From Grammothele lineata (lineage: Eukaryota > Basidiomycota > Agaricomycetes > Polyporales > Polyporaceae), in assembly GCA_002150815.3 (NCBI GenBank), contig NDFF03000013.1, forward strand, positions 682,001 to 746,000: DNA of 64,000 bases, given 5' to 3'. The position numbers were made by a program, and so were the translations under genes. A model generated the notes under the pieces. That model did no database searches. It was not told the DNA's origin and saw only the letters and a program-made list of their open reading frames with translations. Shown piece after piece: positions 1 through 12,534 of the stretch. How positions within the stretch are numbered: position 1 is the stretch's first letter; the number at the start of each line of letters is the position of its first letter.

Positions 1-1315
1 AATGGCGTCGGGGTATCTCCGCAGCATGATATAACAGAAGCCGACGTAGTAGTAGGTCGTAACATGACAGGCGGTGACGCGCGTGAATGGCGACTACAGC
101 GAGTCAGGAAAGCCAGTCCCCGGTATGTTTCTGATCACTAACTCACCTTCTGGTTAAGCTCAACGTTCTCCATGACCTTGAGTGCTAGGGTGAAATCGCC
201 CAGAAGGCTGTGGACGCGGAGCAAACCGATGAGACTGAAGTAGCCAAGAAGCTTGTACAACGGACGGGTGCCGTATTCGCCAATAATCTCACTAGAGGGA
301 TACTATGAGAATTCTGCTTCCCGAAACGTCGAGTACATGCACTTACGCGATCTCCTCTGCGCTCTTCCCTTCCTGGAGGGCGACGAGATGTTCGTTGATC
401 TTGGACTTTTGGATAAGCGAGTAGAGGACGTTCAGGACGCTGTACGAGCTCCACACTTGGTTCGCGTCGGCGAGCATCTGGAGCTCCTCGTCGGACCTTG
501 CTTTGACCTTGGAACGCCATACACAGAACGACTGGAACTGGTAGATGAACTCGTCGATAATGTCCCACAGCCATTGCTCGGGGAGCTCCAGCGGCACGGG
601 GCCGTCCGAGTCTGTCGTCGTTGGTCAGTCAGCTGAGATGGAGGTGACAAGAGAAGAGACATACTGAGGAGGTAGTTGAACAGTTCGCAACTATTTTCAT
701 AGGAGTGGAATCGGTCATCAATATCTGGTGATAGGCGGGAGTAGACATGACGGTAGTAGAGCTCGCGGTAGAGAATGAGGAATATCTGGTCTTAAAACGA
801 GGACTCCGGGTCAGGACCGGCGCATAACTGCTTGTAAAACGACGAACCGTCGTTCACTAGCGGTGCGATAACCTCCGCCTCGGGCCATTCCGTCTTTGAG
901 TAGAACTTTTCGGTCAAACGATTCCATCCGCTCTCATAGGCGACTGTGATCTCCGCAAGGTTGTTTTCAAGGACGGCTTGGTGGAAGTGGGCAATGAACT
1001 ACGTGCAAGAGTATGAAGGTTAAGTGAAAGGGGGAACAAAATGGGGAGAACTGACCCGCTTGACGACGTCTGGGATCTGAGCGAAAGCTGCCTGTTGTGC
1101 CATCTGCTGCTGCACGGCAAGGAGAGTAGCCTCGTCTATCCTTGACTGTGCTAACAAGCGAGGTAAGTCAGTGCCCACCCCATTGTCAACCGGAGCAGAT
1201 ACGTACCGTCGTCGTAAGCTCCGTTCTGACCATAGTTTCCGATAGCTAGGTTGAGATCCACATCCTGAAGGTCTTCATCCAAATCCGCCTCCCAGACTTT
1301 GCGATGTTGGGCCAT
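1..1315 (-). CDS. eIF3l: Eukaryotic translation initiation factor 3 subunit l (5' part; gene runs off the left edge)
   Basis: Subunit l of eIF3, the complex that recruits the 43S pre-initiation complex to mRNA in the cytosol. The start ATG is at 1315 ([15 protein letters not shown]...). Exon 1 ends at 1207 with donor GTACGT and rejoins in frame at a GATAG acceptor. The spliced product contains the family blocks [67 protein letters not shown] and [20 protein letters not shown], which match eIF3l in order. An apparent in-frame TAA near 795 is removed by a 57-bp intron (791-847) that restores [11 protein letters not shown]. The last visible exon starts near position 95 and leaves the window, so roughly the N-terminal 60% is present. 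It is divergent from the nucleotidyltransferase gene to its right. Product identity is very sure; some exon ends are approximate. Confidence 0.93.
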
Positions 1316-2171
1316 GGTGGGTGTATGGGCGAGGGGCGAGAGGAAAGCAGACTAGAACGAGCTCGATAGACGTCGTCGGCTGTTGGGAGAATGGGCAGAG
1401 TACTGTCGAGTGGAACAAGGCAGCCGGACTGTGCAGTGAGCTCGCTCTCGGCCGTATTTCTCTCTGCTGCTGCTTGATCGTGCAAAAATCCTGAGGGCGC
1501 TTAGATGGGTACGTTGTAAGCACGTGACAGTCGCGGGCCGGGACAAACCGTGGCGCATTGAAGTCGCGGCCTGGCTACCGAACGCGTCGGGCGCTGTCAG
1601 GCCGAGGGGTAACAACCCCCCTCGTGCTACTCTGGCTCTTCACTTATTCTGATGCAGTTTCTCCTATCTCCAATTCCTACCCAAACGTCCCTGTGAAACC
1701 CTTATCACGCTGCTAATGCTTTGGTCATCTCCACGTGCAAGTTGTGGGCGGGTCGTCGCTCCTCGGCCTACTAGCGCACGGCCAAATCCATCTCATTTCT
1801 GGCGGCGGGCTAGCGCATCAGTATGTCTCTTGACTCCCTCTACTGCCCGTATTCCCCTGCAGCCTGTAGCTGAGGGGTGTATAGCCTATGGACTTGTCAG
1901 AGCTTCCTCAGTCTACCAATGCGAGAGCGTCAGTGCATGAAACCCGGCCGAATCAAGTGCGCACCTAGTTCTTCATTTCCTGACGGCAGGATTTCAGCGT
2001 ACCCAGAACTCATGGTCCAACCGTTAGTTGGATATCCCTCTTTCCCCTCGTCAACCAACAGCGTCCACACTCCTCGGTGAGGATGGTCCCCGCGCACGAT
2101 ACTAGTACCGCCAGCTCACCGCGATCCCACTTGTTTCTTGTAGTATGTCCACTCTACGCTGATCTATAGAC
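1316..2171. other. Intergenic region between eIF3l and the nucleotidyltransferase gene
   Basis: This is the shared upstream region of two divergent genes. The right part probably hides the true first exon of the nucleotidyltransferase: an ATG at 2083 opens a short frame that ends at 2167-2169, just at a possible CTATAG acceptor. No RNA gene or repeat is evident. Confidence 0.4.
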
Positions 2172-3687
2172 GTGCTTAACAAGTCCTCCGTCCGCCCCTT
2201 GACTCAGCGCATGCAACGGGCGCGTGAACGTGCAGGAGACCGTACCGCCACGCTACAGCGACTCGATTCGATACTCAAGGAGAATTTTGGTGATGGGTAT
2301 GCGGTGCGCCCATTCGGGAGCACATGTTATGGTGCCGCCGATCACGGAGCAAAGGCGAGTGACGTCGACGTCGTTGTTCTTGTACGTATCCTACCCGGCC
2401 CTTTTATTGAAAGAGTACTTATGGCGGGTGTATCAGGACAGAAAGATGCCCCATGGCGTTGATCCACAGACGGTACCTGCCGACTTGCCCCGTATGTCCA
2501 CTTCCCACAAGTGCGGGATAGTGAAATTGACATATTGGATTCAGCCATATATGATGTCGGGTGTGTACACATTGTAGAGGAACTCTGTCACGACTAACTG
2601 TCCCATTGTAGCAAGGTAGGAAAAGTACTTCAGAACGCCGGTTTCAAGAACGTGATATGCATCAGGAAAGCCGTTGTACCCTTGGGTGTGTTGCTTCCTC
2701 TTACGGGCCGAGTTATGACAACTCAGCTGTTCCCATGTGACAGTTAAGTTTACAGATCCACTGAACGGCATAACATGCGATTTGAACGTGAATAATCGGC
2801 TAGGATGCTACAACACTCGGCTCATACGTCAGTACTGTCTGACAATGCCCCCGCTTGCGGAGACCATCAAGCGGATCAAACAATGGGCATACTGTAATGA
2901 TTTCAACGTCTCCAACCCGGAGACGGCGGGGGTTCTCGCGTCGTTCAGTAGCTACTCACTAGCTCTCATGACGGTCGCAGTGTTCCAGGTGAGCCCTAGA
3001 AGAGTGGATGTGGGTCTCGCGCTGCCTCTGATGCAGATGTACTGTAATTCAGCACGCACAACTTCTCCCCAACCTCCAAGTCGATGACAAGCCATATGTT
3101 GATACCTACCTATGGAATCGCTTTCCTGGAACCAAAAAGCCAGAAAAGATAGAGATCAGGTTTGGTCCGCGCCATGACTGGTCACTCGAGCGAGGCTTTG
3201 AGAAGTTCACAGCGTTGCGATGCTGGTTTGGGTAAATCCTACACTTGTCCTACTAACATCTATACATGCACAGCTAACAGATATTTCCACGCACACAGGT
3301 ATTGGGGTTTTCAGCACGACTATACTGGCACAAACGTCGTCAGCGTGCGCGATGGCGGTATCGTGGACGTTGCGAAAGCGACGCTGATAAAACCCCTCCC
3401 GCCAAATCCCAAGCAGACCATGCGGCTTGCCGTCATTGAGCCGTTCACGACCGTGGTGAGTGCATACTACAAGCTACCTTCTCGCATTCTCACACTGGTG
3501 AGTATAGAATTGCACAGGGAGGATACGCGAGGAAGTGTTAGCCAGGTTCCAGGCGGAATGCCAGCTCATGGCCATGAAGTTGAAGGGCCTGAGCTATAAT
3601 GGCATTACTTGGAAGCTTTGGCCGGAGGTTCGGCGTTTACGGGACACCAATCGAACTGGTCGTGTTGCGACCGCGCGGCCCTCTTGA
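2172..3687 (+). CDS. Cid1/poly(A)-polymerase-like nucleotidyltransferase (5' end unresolved)
   Basis: Non-canonical template-independent RNA nucleotidyltransferase of the Cid1/TUTase/PAP superfamily, expected to add A or U to RNA 3' ends. Visible in order: the helix-turn FGSTCYGA; the metal-binding pair DVDVVV near 2365; the third catalytic Asp in DPLNGITCDLNVNNRLG (near 2755); the palm/central-domain piece FSSYSLALMTVAVFQ; and a PAP-associated segment (LERGFEKFTALRCWFGYWGFQHDY, VSVRDGG). Good introns lie at 2561-2611, 2686-2743, 2989-3052, 3232-3298 and 3456-3507; the TGA is at 3685-3687. The first supported exon opens with GTG behind a stop, so an upstream exon is needed. The junction after DVDVVVL only keeps frame with a weaker GTATCC donor at 2387. 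It may be an intact gene with an unseen exon or a decaying copy. It converges on Nop4, 84 bp away. Confidence 0.72.
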
Positions 3688-3771
3688 AGTAGTACCTATT
3701 GAATGCGTGCGCGTAACTCGCTCAGAGAGATAATGGATGCGGACTGGGTCGTGATACAACGATGCTACGAA

Positions 3772-6700
3772 CTACTTCCCGGCCTTCTTCATCTTACGCT
3801 CCTTGCGCTTGCGTCCGATCAGCGAGCCAACGGGGTTTACCCCTTTGGCGGATAACTCCTTCATAGCCTTCTTGTCAGCCGCTTCTGGTGACTTGGGAGG
3901 AAGGTGCGAAGGGTCCGAGACGCGACGCTTCTTCTTGGGCCGTTCATGCTCTGGGCCGTCTTCCTCGCGTTTAACGCTGGGCAGGGACTGCTGACGCTTT
4001 AGTTTTTGCTCTCCACCCTATAGAGACAGTCAGGCGTAGGCCAACGAGCGACTCTCTAATGGGATACTCACGACTTTCTGTTCCTTCCCGTCCTTTCTCT
4101 CCTTTCTCTGTTTCCCGTCTTTGCTATCCTTCCCGTCCTTCCCATTCCCCTGGCCCACCTTCGCCGCGCGACGCTGCACGACCTGGACATTCTCAATCGA
4201 GAACTCCACGATGAGCGTGCCGCGCGCTTTCGGCGGCGCCCCCTTCTCGAGTTCCTCCCGGATGCGCTTCACACGCGCCTCGTCCAACTTCCCCTGGCCC
4301 TTGCGCTTCTCCGCAGCCAGGAGGTCCTCAAGCTCCTGCTTCCACCAGCCTCCGAAGAGCGGCCCGACGGCAGGGTTGTTGTTCGCCCAGCGGAGGACGC
4401 GGAGCGCGTCTGCGTGCGCGCCGAGCTCGAGGAAGCCGTAGCCCTTGCTCCGGCCCTTGCCCGTCACGGCGTCGACGCGGTCCGCCTGCCGCACGATCTT
4501 GGCCTGCCGCACGCCAGTGTCGCGCCCGGGCTTGCCGTGGCCTTTGCCTTTGAACTTGCCCTTGAACTTGCCCGTCTTGCCCTTAGCGTCGACGGATTCG
4601 TCCGCGTCCGAGTCGGCGGCTTCCTCCTCTTTCATCTTCACGTCTCCATCCGCGTCGGCGTCTCCTTCCGCAGGGGAAGGCTCAGCGAGCTCATCCGCGG
4701 TGAGCGGCTCGCGTTTGCCAGCCTTAGCCTCCGTCTCGGACGTGCGGATGGCGTGGATGGCGAGGCGTTTGAGCATGCGCTCGGAGACGAAGAGCGGGAG
4801 CTGGCGCACGCTGAGACGCGTGCGCGAGACGAAGAGTGACGGGTTCGAGCGGAGAAGCGCACGCCGAGCATTGAACGACGCTGTCCGCTTCTCGACTTCC
4901 GCCGCGGGGAGGGACTCAGCTGCAGGGGTGTTTGGGAGGATGACTGAGAGAGGAAAGGAGAGGTGTTAGAGGATGGGGGAACCGAGGGGCATGGGACGGA
5001 AGGGGAATACGCACTGCCTTCGCGGAGGAGGTAGAGATTGCGTTTGTCTGCCTTCTCGCGCTGCCGCTCGCCAGCTTCCTTGAGCTTGCTGGCTTCGTCG
5101 CGGGTGACGGCACGTGTGACATCGAGCGTACGACCATGCAGGACTAGGTTTTGCGCGATAGAGGCCGAAGGATCGGGCGTAAGTAGGGATGGGAGCTTGA
5201 ACGGATTCTTCTTTATCTGCACTATAGTTCAATATTCGCAGAACGACGGTATGCGGGATGTAAGAAGGACGTACCGCCGGAGGTTCACTGCCGACAGTCT
5301 CCGCACGAAGAATGCTACTCTGCTCAATCGCCTTGTCGGCGTCTTCCTTGTTCCAAAAACAAGCAAACCCAGTTCCTCTTGAGCGACCGGTGGCGTGATC
5401 CATGGTGATACGTGCGTATCGTAGGGGGCCAAATGCTCTGAAGCTATAAAGACGTGAGCATGGTGCTGAGATACGGTAGACAGAATCACTTACAGCGTGC
5501 GCAGCTCGTCATCTGTAGCCTCGAAAGGCACGTTACGGACGAAGACGGTGGTACCGACTTCCGGAGCGGGCAGAGTCGGTTTGACAGGTTTCTGGTCTTC
5601 CTCCACGTCCTGGTCTTCGTCTTCGTCGTCGTCCTCATCTGGTTGAGAATCACTCTCATCCGAATTGCCTTCCCCGTCGGAGTGATCCTCGTGGACGCCA
5701 ATGTGCTCGTCCTCGGAATCGCTCGCTCCACTCCCTTCTGACTCGCCTTCGCTGCTTTCGTCGTCATCATTATCCACGTCTTCGTCATCTTCCACCTTCG
5801 CCTCCGCTTCGATCTTGGCCTTCTCCGCTTCCCACTTATCCTTGCTGAGAGCCCAGTCAACCGCAATCGTCCGTTTCCCTTTACCCTCCTCCGCATCTCC
5901 TTCTTCCTCATTCGCCTCTTCCCCCTCCTCCTTTGTTTTCCGCTTCTTCTCCTCTCTCCGTTGCTTCTTTTTCTTTTGCTTATCCGAGAACAGCGTCTCT
6001 GCCATTCCCGCCTCGACCTCCATGCCGTTACAACCCTCCATGGCCTTCTCCGCGTCCTTCCGACTCAGGAACCACACGAATGCGAAACCCTTCGAGCGCG
6101 ACTGACGCGCCTTCGCCTTCGCCGGCTTTTCGTCTTCCGCATCCTCCTCCGTTACGCCCTCCTCGATCTTGGCATCTGCGGCAATGGGAATGTGCACGGA
6201 GTATATAGGCCCATAGGGTAGGAATATCGAGCGGATGTCCTGCTCCGTGATATCGAACGGGAGGTTGCGCACAATGAGGCGGCTCGCGCGGTTTGGCGCA
6301 GGCGCGCCCTTTTGCTGGGTGGCTGGCTTGACGGAAGCCTTGGGCTTCTTCGCGGCGGCGGCCTTTGCGAGACCATCGAGACGACGCTTGAGGGTGGCGG
6401 AAAGGAGGGTGCCCTTGAATACGTGTGCATGTAGCTTATTCACGCCCTCGGACGCGGTTGCGGGTGTCTCGAAGATCGCGTGTGCTAAGAGGTAGACGGT
6501 TGAGTTGTAGAGCACGGTAGAGTACAAGGTGGGGACGCACCAACAGTTGGGTCCTCCTCTCCTGACTCTATCTTGGCAGGCCATTCAACCTTCTCTGCAC
6601 CGTGAATCTTGCGGATCTTCTTCCACAAAGTTTTTGAGTCGATGCCAGCTGGGAGACCAGAGACTACGACAGTACGGATGGCGAGCGGGTCTGCAGAGGC

Positions 6701-7204
6701 CGCTGGTCGGGCTGGACGTGGGGCAACAGACTTTGCTGGCTTCGGCTTCGGCTCGTCTGTATGTTCATGATCTTTATTCTACACGCGCGACGTATCACAG
6801 TCCGCCCGCAGATTGAAAACGCCGTGAGTGCGCACCTTGCTCCCTGCCCATTGCACCCTCAAACTACGACCGTCCAGCGCGATGCCCTCTTTGCTGATCT
6901 GGTCGATAGCCATAGTCGCGTCCTCGCGAATTGCGAACGTGACATAGCCTACACCCTTCGAGACACCGGTACCGTGTTCGGTGACTACGAAAGCCGTGCG
7001 CACCGGGGCGATGTCTGAGAAGAGGGTGTTCAAATCGGTGGAAGTCGCAGTGTATGGCAAATTTGACACAAAGAGCGTTGATCTGCTTCCCAGCCATTGT
7101 AGATACAGTCAACGAAGTAAAGCACCGAGAAACACGCACCCATGAGGCTTCTCTTTGCCTCCCTCTTGCTGGTCCCTATCCTTTCGTTTCCCAAGAGTCG
7201 ACAT
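3772..7204 (-). CDS. NOP4: Nop4/RBM28-like nucleolar RNA-binding protein, four RRMs
   Basis: Nucleolar factor for 60S ribosomal subunit and 27S pre-rRNA maturation. Eight exons close in frame to a 1009-residue protein: 7140-7204, 6836-7082, 6541-6778, 5494-6484, 5275-5443, 5015-5216, 4072-4943 and 3772-4017. RRM1 starts at STLFVSNLPYTATS (about residue 23). A second RRM-like unit contains IRTVVVSGLPAGID. The next carries RLIVRNLPFDITEQDIRSIF and SKGFAFVWFLSRKDAEKA. Then comes a long acidic spacer, and after it TTVFVRNVPFEATDDELRTL with RGTGFACFWNKEDADKAIE. The last RRM holds SLFVSRTRLSVRQLP and GYGFLELGAHADALRVLRWA. The tail is Lys-rich with GKFKGKFKGKGHGKPG and KDGKD repeats, as expected for a nucleolar protein. 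Every intron is 51-72 bp. The family assignment is strong because of RRM number, spacing and the C-terminal WANNNP block. Confidence 0.93.
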
Positions 7205-10200
7205 GTTTTCTTGTAGACAAGAGGTAATTGGAGCAGGCTCAATGAAGCGTGCAATGGAAAGGCGGCAAAGAGGATGTCAGCTTCAGGCTGCTGGAGCCTC
7301 TTGTCGGCAGTCGAGGTAGCGTTCGCGCTCGCAGCTGAGGCCAGACCTTCACAGACGAGGTCGAAAATCCGCGACTGGATCAGGCGCTCGTAAGCCCGCG
7401 GCCCGAGAGTGGGCCCGTTCCGGGCCGTCAATGACGCTTCCTCACAAACGAAATGGCTCGCCCACGCCGGAGCCACGTTATGGCTCCTGTAGATTGCCGC
7501 CATGGCTATATGCACGTATCGCCTTCGTGTTGTCGTTCTTTCCCTCCCTCCTCTCTGAACGGTTTATCCTCGGAAGGCTCCAACGTGGATGCAGCCTTCC
7601 AAGCTGAGCTTCCTCGATTCCTATGCACGACTGACATCCGCCGACTATACTTAGCCTAGAAAACTGCTGTCCACCTCTGACACGTCATCACGGTGGTTCC
7701 CGTTGCCAATAGCAGTTTCAGCTGCAATTTGCGGGCAAGTATCGTTTATGAGGGCCATTATGAGGCTCTCTCATAGCCGCTATTATGACAAAGGCCGGCT
7801 CGATAAAGAAGCGCTGTAACTTGGCGGGTGTTGTCACCGGTGAGTTCAGAACATTCTACCCGCAGCACTAACTCGTCGTGCTGGCCACGCTAGAGGAGCA
7901 TGGCCAGTCGAGTCATGGCGAGGTGAGTTGGAAATTGAACTGCTTGAACAGGATACATCGTTGTCTTCCTCGCTACTACCCTCCCAAATCTAATCTCTAG
8001 AGAGTGGTACCTGTACTTTGCGAACCCGCCATCTGGAATCCACAAAGAGTCCCGAAAGGGGTGATGAAAACTCAGACGTATCAAGGGTTGTGGTATGATA
8101 CAGTGCCATGAACGAAACATTTCCCGCCACCTCCTTGTCAGCGCCTCGTTGGTTTCTTCCGTTGTTGATGGTGTTGACTGAACTCAGAACACGACATGGA
8201 ACTCGTTCGCGGCTTGGTGAGAATAAGGTGCGCACCATGTCGTACATCTCCAGCTTCCTCCGCGTTCACCTCGCGGTATCTAGTCGCTTGTCCGCCCTCA
8301 TCGCCAATGCTTGAGCGCATCCCTCTGGACGCCACGCTTCTCGTGTGACAGCAGATCCTCGTGTTGTGGTCCGCGGCTACATACGATCATTGCGTTCGGG
8401 TTGAGCAGACCCAAGGCATTGGATATACGTCCCTAACTCAAATCACTTCCCTCGCATAGCGCGCCTGCCGCCGTCCTCGTTGCTTGCTAGCCCGCACAGC
8501 GCCATCCCGCCGAACGGCGAGCGCGACACATGGGGGGCACGTTGCAGCACTGTGCCTCACAGCGCCGTGATTATCGATAACGCGTACTCACCTCATTCTA
8601 CCGTCGTCGTGCGCGACAGAAGTCAACACAGCCCGCGCCCGACCAGACCGGAGCGTAGTCCTTGGTCGCAAGACAGCGATCCCGGCCGCCGCCAATGCCC
8701 GTGTCTCGTCCCCGACGTTCGCCGCCCCGCTGGCAGCTCAAACATCGGTCGTAGCCCTAATCCTAGAAGAGCTCCGCGGGACTTGTCTACGGCCCCGTTA
8801 ACCTATCCTCGGGTTCCCACTGTTGTGCCTCGCAGCGTCATATCCGCTTCCGTCTCTCGACACCCGCGTCACCGCTGGAATCCGTTCCCCGGCGTTCCGA
8901 GACCCCGGGCGAATTCCCCGCGCATCTCTTCTCACCTCCATTCTTATGCGGCGCCGCTCGTTCTCAGGCGCGTCTGCCGCCGCGGGCACTTTTCGACGCG
9001 AGATTGACGTTGCGCCCGCGCATTCGCCCCCGAGTTCGCAACTGCGCAAAGACTCCGCTACAGTCGGCCACAGTGGTGGGTGTACCACTCAGGCGTGCCC
9101 ACGAGGCGTGGGGGGCGTGGCGCGGCGACTTCCTCGGAGAGATTCGTCGCACTCCCGGGCCCGACATCCGTAGTATTCCTCTTACCCGCTGTATAGGCCC
9201 ACCAGCGATGGCCCTCGCACCGCACTCGCAACCCGCTCGCGTAGATGGCGCGTACGTAGGCCGGGCACAGGCCATTACCCACGTGTGGCTTATCTCTCCC
9301 AGCGAGTCTTCCTGCTCTCTCCCTCCCTGTGCGAGCCTTCCCCAGGGAGCACATCGAGCGCGCGAAGAGGAGAAGAGGGGTCGGGCCTCCGCCTTCTCTA
9401 CTTATCAGCGACGTCTACCGCGTGCAAGTCGCGCGGGGGCGTACGGTCGCTCATAGAAGGGCGGCGAGTCCCGCGCAGCGCGCGCCACGGCCGCTCAAGC
9501 TGCTTCGCTGCCTGTCGGGCGGACGTAACGGTGCCCTTCGCAATCAAACCCGTTCAGGGCGGTCTTCCTCCATGTCCACACGAGAAACACGGCGCGCTAA
9601 GGGTCATTTTTCGCCGGTCTGTGCATACAAGGTTCGCGATCGCGACCCCCGTTCGTTCTCCGCGTATACTCGGCAAACGGTGCCCTCGTCGCTAGTCCGC
9701 CTATCCTTACATCCATATGGGGCAGGTACGCAGGCTCGCGAGATCCCGTTCAGTTCTGCTCCCTTCTTGGGAACCCGCGCCGGACTCAGGTCCGAAGACA
9801 CACAAGTATTCGCACGGAATCAGGTGAAAGCCCGTCGATGACGCGGGCACGCGACCCCCCGAGCGCTCACTGACGTACGGCCGTTCGGTGCGGACCCGCT
9901 TGTTGGGACATCGACCCGCTCCGAGGGTGGGTCACGGGAACTCATACCGAACGCTGCGGGACCTGAGATTTGTATAGACGGCACACATGGATGGTCTGGC
10001 GGTTCCGCACTGAGGTCGTCATAGACGATGCGAGTTCTGTCGCTTGCAGTAGCGTAGGAGCAGTTGTGTGGGGTATGACACACCGACGCCGAGTATGTGG
10101 CTCGTGGTTCGACGAGTGTGTGGCGGGACGGGCGTGTATATGAGATGGCGATCGAATGTGTGGTGTCCACATTGCAGCGGCTCGTGCGACACTGGAGTGA

Positions 10201-12534
10201 CATCGCGGCTTCGGCTTACCCCGCATCGAGTGGCACGGGCCTTTCATTGAATCCCATTCTATTTCCGTCACGCAAGCCAGCAAGCAAGAGTGGGTGAGAC
10301 AATGCATTGCCGGCAACAAGGCCGGGTCGAGTCCACGGTCGTCCATAAAGCGGCACGGGAAGTACGATACGATGGGGACGAACGCTCGGATCCACAACTG
10401 CTTGCGCTGGAGATCCATCCGAGGGCAATGTCCCACCCGTAGCGGCAGCGCGTCCCGCTCTGCATGCGGCGAAACAGCGCAGGCCCTGGCTGCGGGCGGC
10501 GGATTTGGAAGGTGATCGTCGATGGCCGGACGCGATAACCGGGGCCTCGACGCGCAACGCGTCGGGCGTGGGCGGGAACGTGCTTCGGTGTACACAATGG
10601 ATGGGGACGTTCTGGTGCTCTCCGACATCCTGTGAAGGGACGGCGGGAGGGATCCGGGTGGCACGAACGAACGTTGGTGCGAGATCGGGTGTGCACCATA
10701 CGCCGCGCCTGGATCGTCGCGATGAAATGAGTGGCGAGGGAATAAGGGAATGTACTTTGGGAAGGACGAAATGAACGTCGGGATGTGCCACTGGAGGGCC
10801 AGCACCGGAAGTGGGCTCGAGCACGACAATGCGGTGCCCAGATCGAGCCAAATGGCCGATGGCCGATGAGCGGATGGGATATCGACGACCTCGATGACTT
10901 TACAGATGGATGGATCAGACCGGTGTTTCGATAATCGCGGATGAAAGAACGTACAAGCACGCGTGCGCCGCGGATGTGCGGAGTTGCGGCATCTTCAAGG
11001 AAACGAGAGGTAGAGAAGAAATTCTGGGGGAGTTCGCGCGGGGAAGGAGTGAATGCCGGAAGTATATGAAAGGCACGCTACTTCGTACATGGGCGAAGGG
11101 TGGGCTCCACAGAGGGTGTCAGATCGGTTCTATACAGTAGACCCACCCATTCTCGCAGCGAACTCGAGCTGAACCTGTGCGCATGCGGGGATAAGCAAGG
11201 AGACACTGGGCCGATCGCCTACAAAGAAGTTTCATTTCCCGAGACTCGATCGTGCAACACGAAGCACGCGAAGAGAAGGCGCACCGGTAGGACGCAGAAG
11301 GGGAGGCTCTTGTTAGAAGCCGGCGGTCTGCGTGTCAAGTGAAGAGTCGAACAGGATGGTGGCTAGCTAACTTCACTCGCGTATCAAGTGTAAAGCGTGT
11401 AGCAGGGATTGCGAACCCCATGCACTACCCGACCCACGCCACGCCCACAAGCTGTGTGGCGGCCGTGACATTACGCCACATCATAGACCAGTTGAGTCAT
11501 GTCCGTCCAAGACATGGGTCGTGGTGTCAAAGAGGACGAAGACGGCAAGTTCTGGTCCAAGACCGGCTATGACACAAGTACGACTGCTTCGTACGTCAAG
11601 CCTCTGTGCAGGGTTCCACGAATAGTCAGAAGACCAGAACTTCGAATCGTATTGTTCGGCAACTCACCTGACAAGACGCTTATGGAGGATTGCACAAGGG
11701 CGAGACAGCTTCGGAAGACGCGAGGTACATCTAGAAGAACGGAGGATTAGCCCGACGGGATGAGTGAGCCTTGGCCAGTGCCGTGTTCAAGCCTGCGTAC
11801 GTTCACAAAACGGCGGCTCACGGCGGCTTGTCGGCCGCGGGAAGCCTGAGGCGGAGGAGTCATCGGGCGCTCCGGCGATGTGTGGGCCAAGAGTCAAAGC
11901 GTGAGAAGAAAAAACCCTAACCCAAGCGCCCAATCAAGCGGGGAATAAAAATGGAGGACGACCAGAAATCAAACTCCGTCGTCCTCTTTTTTCATGTTTT
12001 GCTTCCGTTAGCTCTGCTTCCTCGTCCTCGGCCCTCCTCGCTGCAATTCCTGCCAGCTGTGAGCGTACAAAAGCGTCTCGTCTCCCGTAAGCCACGTTTC
12101 TGTCCCTTCTGGGCTCTCACAGCGCCCGACAGTGGCTGACTTTGTCCTTGCTGCCTGCAGAGCAAAATTTTTATGATTTTGCCGCCGATTCGCCGCCGAG
12201 CAACGAGTGAAAGCGAGGGCTGCTGCGTTTGAGGTGGATTGGGTGTGGACAAGCGTCCACCCGTGGAGAGAAAAAAGAAAACCACAGTAGGTAAGTGGGG
12301 GCTTCGACCACAGCCGGGCTGGGGCCTGCGCCTGCCTGCAGGACGAGCGCGAGACGGGGGCAAAGGGTTTGTGGGCGGCTAAAGCCACGCGGGCTGTGCG
12401 CTGATGCCGCTTCCTTATCTGGAGGCCCAGGCACTCGCGCTCATATTTATTGCCTTGAGTCATTGTACCCGGCCTGACCTCAATGTTCCTCCCTCCCCCC
12501 AAACAGTTCCTCCAGCCTAGACAGGGATTCCCCT
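7205..12534. other. Long GC-rich gene-poor block
   Basis: About 5.3 kb lies between the Nop4 start and the first RING gene. From roughly 8.4 to 10.9 kb many long open frames overlap in all directions, including a 295-codon frame on the minus strand, but they are Arg/Ser/Pro/His-rich, have no recognisable domain and do not join across splice signals. A short frame opening at 11499 looks slightly more protein-like but has no identifiable family. I see no tRNA, no terminal repeats and no reverse transcriptase or transposase motif. It may hold non-coding transcripts or an eroded element. Confidence 0.4.

Noticed and set aside
780..850. Nonsense mutation in eIF3l
   Set aside because: The TAA is within a 57-bp GT-AG intron (791-847); splicing restores the conserved reading.
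9942..10829. 295-codon minus-strand open frame
   Set aside because: Composition is Arg/Ser/Pro/His-rich as expected from GC-rich non-coding DNA, it overlaps other equally long frames, and it contains no domain.
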